18,058 bases of DNA, from the NCBI GenBank assembly GCA_002418705.1, contig DIEQ01000109.1, forward strand, positions 253 to 18,310, written 5' to 3'. This document shows positions 8,248 through 14,701 of the stretch, in pieces; positions within the stretch are counted from its first letter, which is position 1; every line of letters starts with the position of its first letter. The notes under the pieces are model-generated. The model had not been told where the DNA came from. It saw only the letters and a program-made list of their open reading frames with translations, and did not search any database. A program made the position numbers and the translations under genes. Source of the stretch: Mageeibacillus sp. UBA5770 (GTDB taxonomy: Bacteria; Bacillota_A; Clostridia; Saccharofermentanales; Saccharofermentanaceae).

Positions 8248-8391
8248 TTAGTCGTCTGAATTCAATGGCTTCTTGGCCTTTTTGATAACTTCGGGCTGAG
8301 CCACTACTGATTTGAGCGATACAGTCGGAACTGAGTTATCGACCTTCTTCTTTTTCTTTGTCTCTTTGTTGTTGATATTCCGGTTACCCAT
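8248..8391 (-). CDS. 47-residue lysine-rich hypothetical protein
   Basis: A short frame begins at ATG 8391 and ends with TAA at 8248. AGAGGTG lies about 6-7 bases upstream of the ATG, good placement; an in-frame ATG two codons earlier overlaps that RBS. The product starts MGNRNINNKETKKKKK and continues with a Val/Ser/Pro-rich middle (about residues 17-36), a second basic cluster KKAKK and an acidic end. It has no cysteine and no membrane segment and is probably disordered and nucleic-acid binding. A promoter-like sequence precedes it and MYG1 follows closely, so it would be the first gene of the MYG1/ABC-F/AKR operon. Function is unknown. Reality of the gene rests on RBS, promoter and spacing, not on homology I can confirm. 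Confidence 0.62.
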   Translation of the reverse strand: MGNRNINNKETKKKKKVDNSVPTVSLKSVVAQPEVIKKAKKPLNSDD

Positions 8392-8432
8392 ACTCATCCA
8401 CCTCTTTTGAAATAATAGTACTTTCCGTCTCT

Positions 8433-8462
8433 ATTGTACCTCAATTAGGATATACTTGCCAC
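8433..8462 (-). promoter_or_regulatory. Probable promoter of the 47-aa/MYG1/ABC-F/AKR operon
   Basis: On the minus strand GTGGCA (8457-8462, 4/6 match to TTGACA) and TACAAT (8433-8438, 5/6 match to TATAAT) are 18 bases apart. It sits about 40 bases upstream of the small gene and downstream of a terminator-like hairpin. Confidence 0.45.
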
Positions 8463-8493
8463 ACCCATTCGATATGGCTGCACAGTCACAGAG

Positions 8494-8530
8494 AAGCCGC
8501 AGGGCGTACTTTCACAACACCTTGCGGCTT
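8494..8530 (-). terminator. Hairpin after the PH-like gene, possible terminator
   Basis: AAGCCGCAGGG (8494-8504) pairs with CCTTGCGGCTT (8520-8530) with one G-U. On the minus strand the hairpin is followed only by CTCT rather than a real U run, so termination may be partial. It lies between the stop at 8574 and the next promoter. Confidence 0.5.
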
Positions 8531-8573
8531 TAAATCAACAAAATATAACAGGTAAATTCTGTTCTGACCGAGC

Positions 8574-9062
8574 TTAACTCGTCAAATGCCGCTCAAGTTC
8601 AGTCATTTTGCCCCGGATGATACTGATTATTTCGTCAAAGTCCTTAAAATGCCTGCTCGTATCAAATTCGATGAACATATCAGGATTATTGAGGGCTCCC
8701 AGAGACAGTTTGAATTCTCCGAGAAGCAGGCAGCTGTCAAGTTCCACGCAGCTGATCTTTGAAAAAGGGATGTATTGGGCACTATATCCGCCGAATTCAA
8801 GTTCGAGGTTGGTCGATCCTTCCTGCACAATGATCAGGCCAATGCTCGTCGCCAGAACCATCACAGCCCCGGAAAACTTCTCTCTTCTTCCGACCGGGGA
8901 AATATATGTGGGTTCAATATAGACCATTCCAAGAATATCCCTATTCAGCTGGTCATCCTTCAGAAGCGCTATTTCCCTTGAAAGGACACGCTTCAAAATA
9001 CTTGGTGTTTCAAAGCCGCTGTTAATGATCTCGTTAATTCTGGATTCAAGGTTCGCATTCAT
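8574..9062 (-). CDS. Hypothetical protein, possible PH-like domain
   Basis: A 162-residue soluble protein preceded by an ideal AAGGAGG 8 bases from the ATG. I do not recognise a named family. About residues 1-40 are helical and charged. From about 60 the pattern is alternating beta strands (GAVMVLATSIGLIIVQEG, YIPFSKISCVELDSCLLLGEFKLSL) ending in a helix (FKDFDEIISIIRGKMTELERHL). That order, seven-odd strands capped by a C-terminal helix with an 'IPFSKIS' turn, resembles bacterial PH/GRAM-like domains that sense or bind membrane or protein partners. There is no signal peptide or membrane anchor. A promoter-like element upstream and a hairpin downstream suggest it is monocistronic. The fold is an inference from strand pattern. 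Confidence 0.7.
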   Translation of the reverse strand: MNANLESRINEIINSGFETPSILKRVLSREIALLKDDQLNRDILGMVYIEPTYISPVGRREKFSGAVMVLATSIGLIIVQEGSTNLELEFGGYSAQYIPFSKISCVELDSCLLLGEFKLSLGALNNPDMFIEFDTSRHFKDFDEIISIIRGKMTELERHLTS

Positions 9063-9132
9063 ATCATTCGCCTCCTTATCTCATCCGATACAGGTATAGA
9101 GTTTGTAAACCGACGAACGTCTTCTTACTTGA

Positions 9133-9138
9133 ATTATA
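9133..9138 (-). promoter_or_regulatory. Possible -10 element for the PH-like gene
   Basis: A perfect TATAAT occurs on the minus strand in the 126-base gap between the thioesterase gene and the PH-like gene. No convincing -35 is seen at 17 bases, only a T-rich stretch, so the call is weak. Confidence 0.35.
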
Positions 9139-9188
9139 CATCAAATATGATTTACTAAAACAAATAATCTTATATTTCCCTTCGCAGA

Positions 9189-9599
9189 TTATTCATTTGT
9201 TTCAAACAATAGTCTGTGTATTTCAGGATATTGCGTCTTCAACCGTATCGGCTTTCCTTCCCGATCTAAAAAGCAGTGTCTTGTCTCGCCGGTACAGCGA
9301 ATTTCACCTGAATTCTTTTCCATGATTTTATAAGCAATGGTAAATTTAATTCCCGTAAAGCCGGTCATTTTCGTAATGATCTCAACCGTTTCGCCAAACA
9401 TAGTCAGCTTTTTATATTCGCAGGATAAACCGATAACAGGACTGATAATCCCCATCTGTTCCATTTTGTCATATCCGCACCCCAATTGTTCAAGCAAATC
9501 GACTCGAGCTTCCTCAAACCAGCGGATATAATTCGAATGATGGATGCAGCCCATCTGATCCGTCTCATAATATTGCGTTTTATGTTCGTATTTATTCAT
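9189..9599 (-). CDS. Acyl-CoA thioesterase, YbgC/4-hydroxybenzoyl-CoA thioesterase family (hot-dog fold)
   Basis: A 136-residue single hot-dog domain, the usual size for YbgC/FadM-type thioesterases. The N-terminal motif YYETDQMGCIHHSNYIRWFEEAR carries the catalytic Asp14 and the conserved His21/Asn23/Tyr24 of the family (DTDxxGxVYHxNYLxxFExAR). The family hydrolyses short- or medium-chain acyl-CoA, or acyl-ACP. A GAGGAGAT RBS is 8 bases upstream. The gene is 49 bases after the cyclic-DPG synthetase-like gene and is probably the last cistron of that run. The acyl substrate cannot be predicted. Confidence 0.9.
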   Translation of the reverse strand: MNKYEHKTQYYETDQMGCIHHSNYIRWFEEARVDLLEQLGCGYDKMEQMGIISPVIGLSCEYKKLTMFGETVEIITKMTGFTGIKFTIAYKIMEKNSGEIRCTGETRHCFLDREGKPIRLKTQYPEIHRLLFETNE

Positions 9600-9648
9600 G
9601 CAGATATCTCCTCAGATGACTATTTTATTTTTCAAAACGGTTTCTTTA

Positions 9649-10959
9649 TTATAGCTTCAGGGCGTTCCTAATGAGTTCGATAAGTTTTGGTTTTATTTCT
9701 TCGAGTTCATATTGGACGCGTACGACCGGTTTTTCAATGGTCATAAACCTCCGCAGATCGATGGGTGTACCTATTATGACAAGATCAGCCGGAGTGCGGT
9801 TAATCGTCTCCTGGAGTTCGGCAACCTGCTCCGGGCTGTATCCCATTGCCGGAAGCAGACGGGTAATCCCGGGCCACTTCTTCAGCGTCTCAGCGATACT
9901 TCCCACGGCAAATGGCCTTGGATCGACCAACTCTGCGGCACCCATTCTCTCAGCTGCTATGACACCGGCGCCGTATGACATATTACCATGCGTAATCGTA
10001 GGGCCATCCTCAATAACCAGAACTTTCCTGCCCATTATTAGCTCCGGTTCATCCACGGAAATACGGGAGTTTGCAAGGATAACAGCAGCATTCGGATTGA
10101 GTGCATCGATTGACGCTTTCAAAGCTTCAACGTTTTTAGGGTCCGCTGAATCCACCTTGTTGATGATGACGATATCTGCCATACGAAGATTCATCTCGCC
10201 GGGATGGAAACTTTTCTCGTCCCCGGGCCGATGCGGATCGACCATAACAATTTTGACGTCAGGTATATAGAATGAAAAATCATTATTGCCGCCGTCCCAT
10301 ATGATGATATCTGCTTCGGCTTCGGCCATATGAAGAATTCTCTCATAATCAATGCCCGCAAATACAACAAGGCCGTCATTGATCAACGGTTCGTACTCTT
10401 CGCGCTCCTCAATCGTGCAATAATTCAAGTCAAGGTCATTAAAGGAAGCGAAACGCTGCGTCCCCTGCTCGCTAAGCTTACCGTATGGCATCGGATGACG
10501 GATAACAACGACTTTCAGCCCGGCCTCCTTAAGAAGCCTGCCGATATATCGGGTAGTCTGGCTCTTTCCGCAGCCGGTCCGAACAGCAGTGACAGCCACA
10601 ACCGGACGCCGTGACTTTATCATGGTGCTCTTCGGTCCCATAAGCCGAAAATCCGCTCCGCATGCCAACACCATAGAAGCAGTATTCATGACATGTAAAT
10701 GGGATACATCACTATACGCAAAGATTACCTGATCCACGTCGAATTCGCTGATCAGCCGGGGCAGTTCATTTTCCGGATAAATAGGTATGCCGTCAGGATA
10801 AGCAGCTCCGGCCAGCGAAGCCGGGTAAAGACGTGCATCGATTCCCGGTATCTGTGTGGCTGTAAATGCAGCAACTCGATAATCAGCATTTTCACGAAAA
10901 TAAGTATTAAAATTGTGAAAGTCGCGGCCAGCCGCACCCATAATGATAACTCGTTCCAT
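9649..10959 (-). CDS. Cyclic 2,3-diphosphoglycerate synthetase-like P-loop protein
   Basis: A 436-residue protein. The N-terminus (RVIIMGAAGRDFHNFN) is a nucleotide-binding Rossmann strand with the GRDFHNFN signature of this family. Next comes VDQVIFAYSDVSH, then a P-loop AVRTGCGKSQTTR (Lys132), HPMPYG, WDGGNNDFSFYIPD, DPHRPGDE and an NKVD guanine-type motif. Archaeal relatives form cyclic 2,3-diphosphoglycerate from 2,3-DPG and ATP in thermophilic methanogens. The bacterial proteins are usually annotated the same way, but a cDPG role in a mesophilic Firmicute is unproven; the P-loop fold is certain, the reaction is not. No strong RBS is visible, only AAAGCCGG. The gene sits in a run with a DUF6157-like protein and a HAD phosphatase upstream. 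Confidence 0.85.
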   Translation of the reverse strand: MERVIIMGAAGRDFHNFNTYFRENADYRVAAFTATQIPGIDARLYPASLAGAAYPDGIPIYPENELPRLISEFDVDQVIFAYSDVSHLHVMNTASMVLACGADFRLMGPKSTMIKSRRPVVAVTAVRTGCGKSQTTRYIGRLLKEAGLKVVVIRHPMPYGKLSEQGTQRFASFNDLDLNYCTIEEREEYEPLINDGLVVFAGIDYERILHMAEAEADIIIWDGGNNDFSFYIPDVKIVMVDPHRPGDEKSFHPGEMNLRMADIVIINKVDSADPKNVEALKASIDALNPNAAVILANSRISVDEPELIMGRKVLVIEDGPTITHGNMSYGAGVIAAERMGAAELVDPRPFAVGSIAETLKKWPGITRLLPAMGYSPEQVAELQETINRTPADLVIIGTPIDLRRFMTIEKPVVRVQYELEEIKPKLIELIRNALKL

Positions 10960-11004
10960 AAAACACCGGCTTTCTGTATTCGATTTTTACCCTGCATGTT
11001 TTCA

Positions 11005-11427
11005 TTAAACCCGTTTCGAACGCATGGCTTTCATATGCTTTAATTTAGGATCGGAAGCAAATTTTCTGTATTCATCGGACTCCATGGCATATATAGCTAC
11101 TCTGCCCTGTTCATTGCAGTGAATACCCCAGCCATACCGTTTGCCGAGAGATGAGCTGCGCAGGCACGGCTGACCTCTCGAAAACAATTTCTCGCGCTCG
11201 GCTGCGAAGTCTTCTTCGACTATTTCATTGCGAATTACGAAAACTTCAAAAATAATATCTTCCTGGGTATAAAGGTATGGATTCTCGGATATTAATTCAT
11301 ACTGCAAAGCCGGTACGGACATTCCATCGCTCTTTTGCTCAGGGATTTCAGCGGAATTGAGCGGACAGTCATCAGCGACTTCGATAAAAGTTGAGTAGTA
11401 ATTCTGATCATCCATTATTTTTTTCAC
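11005..11427 (-). CDS. DUF6157-like protein
   Basis: The chosen start is a GTG at 11427, 8 bases after a perfect GGAGGT (11435-11440). The product is then 140 residues, MKKIMDDQNYYSTFIEVADD and onward. A longer frame from 11457 would begin before that RBS, and the internal ATG at 11415 is too far from it. NYYSTFIEVADDCP, YELISENPYLYTQEDIIFEV and SSLGKRYGWGIHCNEQGRVAIY match my memory of the DUF6157 family, short soluble proteins of unknown function. There is no signal peptide. It lies 45 bases from both neighbours in a five-gene run. Biochemical role is unknown. Confidence 0.78.
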   Translation of the reverse strand: MKKIMDDQNYYSTFIEVADDCPLNSAEIPEQKSDGMSVPALQYELISENPYLYTQEDIIFEVFVIRNEIVEEDFAAEREKLFSRGQPCLRSSSLGKRYGWGIHCNEQGRVAIYAMESDEYRKFASDPKLKHMKAMRSKRV

Positions 11428-11472
11428 GTCAGCGACCTCCCTGACTGCGCGTCTCAATATAAGATGAAGGTG

Positions 11473-12147
11473 TCACCCCATCATACCGGCAGCTTCCTCA
11501 AATCCATCGAAATCCTCAATCCATGCATCGACCATTGGCTGGCTCATAATGGCTGAGAGATCCAAAGTTGATACAATTGCGATGATCCTGCCTACACCTG
11601 CACGCTCGGCGGACACCAGCCCGGCCATGGAATCTTCCACAACAATGCAGTCACCGGGTTCCATATTCAGCATTTTAATTGCCCGCAGATAGACATCGGG
11701 TTCCGGTTTACCGGGTAATGTTCCGTCGTCGTATACTATTTTATCCATCGAAAACCACCGGGAGAGTCCAAGCTGTTCAAAATAAAATTCCATGTTGCTT
11801 TTACCGGCTGCCGTTGCAATGGTAAAGGGAATTCCGCTTTTCTGCAGCCTGTAAAGCAGTGGCTCCAGGCCTTTTACAAGTCTGAAAAGCTCTTTTTCTT
11901 TGAAGCACAGCTCCCGGTACAGCACTTCCTTTTCTTCTGAATATGCTGCGACTTCTTGTGCTGACAGATTCTCACTGATAAAGTGTCTGATCGTATTGGG
12001 ATTTGGCTGCCCATGCACATATTGAATCATTTCTTCATTTGTAGCATCTCTGCCTGTGTGTTTTTTAATAAACTCCCGCCAGGAAAGTTCGTTCATCTTG
12101 GTATCAAAAATCATGGTTCCGTTAAAATCAAATATGACAGCTTTCAT
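11473..12147 (-). CDS. HAD-superfamily phosphatase (beta-phosphoglucomutase-like subfamily)
   Basis: A 224-residue HAD hydrolase with a C1 helical cap (about 15-85). Motif I is FDFNGT: nucleophile Asp7 is present, but the second acidic residue of the DxD pair is Asn9. Motif II is TIATAAGKS, motif III the Lys of GKPEPDVYL, and motif IV VVEDSMAG. The cap and GKPxPD motif are as in beta-phosphoglucomutase, sugar-phosphate and phosphoglycolate phosphatases. The Asp-to-Asn change removes the usual general acid/base; DFNGT variants do recur in some HADs, so the enzyme may still be active. AGGTGG lies about 5 bases before the ATG. It starts 16 bases after the helicase stop, implying co-transcription. 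Substrate is unknown. Confidence 0.9.
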   Translation of the reverse strand: MKAVIFDFNGTMIFDTKMNELSWREFIKKHTGRDATNEEMIQYVHGQPNPNTIRHFISENLSAQEVAAYSEEKEVLYRELCFKEKELFRLVKGLEPLLYRLQKSGIPFTIATAAGKSNMEFYFEQLGLSRWFSMDKIVYDDGTLPGKPEPDVYLRAIKMLNMEPGDCIVVEDSMAGLVSAERAGVGRIIAIVSTLDLSAIMSQPMVDAWIEDFDGFEEAAGMMG

Positions 12148-12163
12148 TTTTCCACCTTTTCAT

Positions 12164-14326
12164 CTATATATTTTCTGCTTCCAGATTAGCCTTAAGACTG
12201 ATTTTCCGATCCGTACCGAGGCCGTCAAACCGGATCACATAAGCTGCATTATCCCGGTCAATATCCATCACTTCACCGGCTCCCAGGATACTGTGTACAA
12301 TACGGTCACCGGACCGAAAAGACGGTGCGGCAACTGCAGCCTCCATCCATTTCTCACTGCTTTTGATACTCCAGTTGGTCTCGCTGATCAGGGACTCATC
12401 GAGTTCATCCGTGTAAGCCAGAAGGTTCCTGTCTACATTCAGGATGAAGCGCGAAGGAAAGCGATACGACCCGTCGAGGTTTCGCCCCTCGGAATCGGTC
12501 AGAAACAGCGCTTTCTGCGCACGGGTAAAGGCTACGAACGCCAGCCTTCTCTCTTCCTCCATGCCTTCAATCGTTGCCGTTTTTTTGGACGGAAAAATGC
12601 CTTCATCAAGACCGCAGACAAACACATAAGGAAACTCCAGTCCTTTGGCTGAATGGACGGTCATCAGCTTAACCGCATTTTTTGCGGAAATGGCATCGGT
12701 ATTGGTCAGCATCGCAACATGCGCCAGATAGTCTTCGAGCGTGCTCTCCTCCCCGCAGGAAGTCTCATACACATAGATTGACTGCTTCAGTTCGGCAAGA
12801 TTATCGAGCCGTTCCTGGCTGCCCTCTGTCCGCAGCATTGTCTCATAGCCGCTCTCGTTAAGGAGTGCGCTCATCATTTCAGAGATGGGACGGTTCTGAT
12901 AATCAGCGGAATAACGCTCGACGAGCGCAATAAACCGCCTGCCCTGTGTACCTTTAAAAGTCTCGTCATCGATGGTTCTTTTCAGTGCTTCATAAAGGGT
13001 GCACCTGTTCTGATCAGCATAGCTGCGAAGGAACTTCATCCTTCGGTCACCAATGTTGCGCTTAGGTACGTTTGCAACCCGCATGAAGGATAAGTCATCC
13101 CGGTACGCGATCAGTCGAAGATACGAAAGGGCATCCTTGATCTCCATACGGCCGAAGAACTGTGTGCCGCTATATATCGTGTACGGCAGCTCTTCCCTCA
13201 AAAACACTTCTTCCAGGCTTCGCGTCAAATAATGCGCACGATACAGGATGGCGACGTCACTTAGCTTTACATCTCTTTCGGCAAGTTCCCTGATCTGCTT
13301 TGCAATCCAGAGTGCTTCCGCCTCTGATGTTTTAGCGTGATGGTAAACAGCAGGAACACTGTCCGGAAGCGCGGAAATCAAGTCCTTCTTCACACGATTC
13401 TTATTATTTGCAATCAGCGAATTGGCAGCCGAAACAATCTGAGGAGTGGACCGGTAATTCGTGTTCATCATAATTGTCCGCACATTGGGAAATTCCTTAT
13501 CAAAATCCAGAATAAAACGAACACTGGCACCTCTCCACGTATAGATCGTCTGATCAGGATCTCCCACGATAAACAGGTTGTTATGGTAATCACAGAGTTC
13601 TTTCATCAGGCGATACTGAAGGCCGTCAATATCCTGATATTCATCAACCATAATATAAGCCAGCCGCTGCTGCCACTTCAGCCGGATATCCTCATTAATG
13701 CTGAAAATATACAGAACATACTTGATCAGGTCATTGTAATCGAGTCCAAAACACTTCTTCTGCTGGTACAGATACCCGTAGAAGATGACATCATTTGTCT
13801 CGACAGCCTGTATATATTTCTGCTGCAGTTCATCGAGCGGCAGCGCGATCATATATTCGTAATAGGCGGGTTCTTTGAGCAATTTTCGGATTTCGATCAT
13901 ATCCCGGGCTTTGGCAAACGTCATATGACGCAGCGTGAGACCGCGCTCTTCGTAGATGATCTTCAGCATCGAATCAATATCAGAGTTATCAAGGACCAGA
14001 AAACTCTTGGGATACTGCACGGCATGGATGTCCTCCTGCAATACAGACACGCAGAATCCATGGAACGTACTTATATAACCCGTATCATTATCACCTGTGA
14101 GGCGGCGGATACGCTGCCGCATCTCATTGGCCGACTTATTCGTGAAAGTAACACAGAGAATATTCGACGGCATCATGCCGATTTCATTAACAAGATATGC
14201 AAAACGATGTGACAGCGCCCGCGTCTTGCCGGAACCTGCGCCCGCGATGACCCGGATAAATCCTTCTGTTGCCATGACGGCTTGCTTTTGCTGCTCATTA
14301 AGCCCGTCGAGTAATTCGCTCATCAT
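12164..14326 (-). CDS. UvrD/PcrA-type superfamily 1 DNA helicase
   Basis: A 720-residue ATP-dependent 3'-5' helicase with all SF1A motifs: Q-motif LNEQQKQAV, Walker A AGAGSGKT (Lys34), motif Ia TFTNKSANEMRQR, Walker B VDEYQD (Asp228/Glu229), motif III GDPDQTIYTWRGA, motif IV TNYRS, motif V MTVHSAKGLEFPYVF and motif VI EERRLAFVAFTRA. A short C-terminal beta domain (HSILGAGEVMDIDRDNAAYVIRF) matches the Tudor-like tail of PcrA that binds RNA polymerase. Two adjacent ATGs (14326, 14323) follow GGTGA. Length is close to PcrA (about 725-740), but the 1B insert around KKCFGLDYNDLIKY is divergent, so it may be a paralogue rather than the single housekeeping PcrA. It heads a run with the HAD gene 16 bases on. 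Confidence 0.93.
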   Translation of the reverse strand: MMSELLDGLNEQQKQAVMATEGFIRVIAGAGSGKTRALSHRFAYLVNEIGMMPSNILCVTFTNKSANEMRQRIRRLTGDNDTGYISTFHGFCVSVLQEDIHAVQYPKSFLVLDNSDIDSMLKIIYEERGLTLRHMTFAKARDMIEIRKLLKEPAYYEYMIALPLDELQQKYIQAVETNDVIFYGYLYQQKKCFGLDYNDLIKYVLYIFSINEDIRLKWQQRLAYIMVDEYQDIDGLQYRLMKELCDYHNNLFIVGDPDQTIYTWRGASVRFILDFDKEFPNVRTIMMNTNYRSTPQIVSAANSLIANNKNRVKKDLISALPDSVPAVYHHAKTSEAEALWIAKQIRELAERDVKLSDVAILYRAHYLTRSLEEVFLREELPYTIYSGTQFFGRMEIKDALSYLRLIAYRDDLSFMRVANVPKRNIGDRRMKFLRSYADQNRCTLYEALKRTIDDETFKGTQGRRFIALVERYSADYQNRPISEMMSALLNESGYETMLRTEGSQERLDNLAELKQSIYVYETSCGEESTLEDYLAHVAMLTNTDAISAKNAVKLMTVHSAKGLEFPYVFVCGLDEGIFPSKKTATIEGMEEERRLAFVAFTRAQKALFLTDSEGRNLDGSYRFPSRFILNVDRNLLAYTDELDESLISETNWSIKSSEKWMEAAVAAPSFRSGDRIVHSILGAGEVMDIDRDNAAYVIRFDGLGTDRKISLKANLEAENI

Positions 14327-14420
14327 AAGTCACCACTGTTACTTCTATGAATACTGTACTTATTACTATACTACCAGTAGAAGCGGTCTTTATCATCCTC
14401 ATCTTCAAATATGCAGTTCC

Positions 14421-14426
14421 ATTATA
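14421..14426 (-). promoter_or_regulatory. Possible -10 element for the helicase operon
   Basis: A perfect TATAAT on the minus strand lies just after the tRNA-Lys terminator, about 95 bases before the helicase start. The region 17 bases upstream (TTTTTC) is a poor -35, being part of the terminator U tract, so the call is tentative. Confidence 0.35.
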
Positions 14427-14440
14427 CCGTTAGCGGGACA

Positions 14441-14478
14441 AAAGAAAAAATCCCAGAGAAACTTTACAGTCTCTGGGA
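14441..14478 (-). terminator. Rho-independent terminator of the (truncated) tRNA-Lys gene
   Basis: On the minus strand TCCCAGAGA (14478-14470) pairs with TCTCTGGGA (14459-14451), then TTTTTTCTTT. It begins 7 bases after the tRNA CCA end, as tRNA terminators do. Its presence shows that the 3' fragment is the original chromosomal end of the tRNA locus. Confidence 0.88.
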
Positions 14479-14485
14479 TCTTCGA

Positions 14486-14534
14486 TGGTGCGCCTTCAGG
14501 GACTCGAACCCGGGGCCCACTGATTAAGAGTCAG
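14486..14534 (-). tRNA. tRNA-Lys(CTT) 3' fragment; probable attachment site of an integrated element
   Basis: Read on the minus strand, CTGA-CTCTTAA-TCAG is an anticodon stem-loop with anticodon CTT. It is followed by a variable region, a T arm CCGGG-TTCGAGT-CCCTG (one C-T mismatch) and AAGGCGC plus ACCA, so the encoded CCA ends at 14486. The matching 5' acceptor strand (expected GCGCCTT) and D arm are missing: the sequence before the anticodon stem shows no tRNA pattern, and even the fifth stem pair is T-T. This is a truncated tRNA of about 49 bases, not a functional gene. Tyrosine recombinases integrate in exactly this segment, duplicating the tRNA 3' half, so I read it as an att site with the element to its right. 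Confidence 0.85.
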
Positions 14535-14556
14535 AGATTCTATTTGTAAACCTTAT

Positions 14557-14576
14557 GTCGAAATGCGTCGAAATGC
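14557..14576. repeat. 10-bp perfect tandem repeat (GTCGAAATGC x2)
   Basis: GTCGAAATGC occurs at 14557-14566 and again immediately at 14567-14576. It lies about 22 bases beyond the tRNA fragment, a usual place for integrase or excisionase binding sites. The function is inferred from position. Confidence 0.6.
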
Positions 14577-14646
14577 AGTGTTTTCAGTCCTTTCCAGATG
14601 TCGTTCATTTGTTCTCTTATCTAGTTTTAAGGTGTGTTTTCGAGTC

Positions 14647-14668
14647 AATAAACCACAAATAAACCACA
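14647..14668. repeat. 11-bp perfect tandem repeat (AATAAACCACA x2)
   Basis: AATAAACCACA occurs at 14647-14657 and 14658-14668, and AAT follows a third time before divergence. It lies about 115 bases inside the element from the att core and looks like a pair of arm-type recombinase sites. Confidence 0.6.
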
Positions 14669-14701
14669 AATCAAATCGCTTATATACTCACATAATTTCT
14701 T

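Larger units (their letters stand above)
14535..14701. other. Non-coding att-proximal segment
   Basis: No credible coding frame is seen here. The segment holds the two tandem direct repeats listed separately, an AT-rich stretch, and no recognisable terminator for the minus-strand gene ending at 14702. The combination fits the arm region of a recombinase attachment site. Together with the truncated tRNA and the terminator it makes up the 375-base gap between the helicase and the first element gene. Confidence 0.6.

Noticed and set aside
9671..10270. 199-residue plus-strand frame
   Set aside because: Antisense to the cyclic-DPG synthetase-like gene; low-complexity Ser/Ile composition typical of a shadow frame.
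13337..14212. 291-residue plus-strand frame
   Set aside because: Lies wholly opposite the helicase, whose motifs are complete; the plus frame has no recognisable domain and is a shadow.
14097..14549. 150-residue plus-strand frame ending in a GTRTRGPLIKSQ-type stretch
   Set aside because: It runs antisense to the helicase start, the terminator and the tRNA fragment. The familiar-looking end is only the translated complement of a tRNA 3' half.
14545..14701. CRISPR-like array from the short repeats
   Set aside because: The repeats are 10-11 bp, directly tandem and have no spacers or cas genes.
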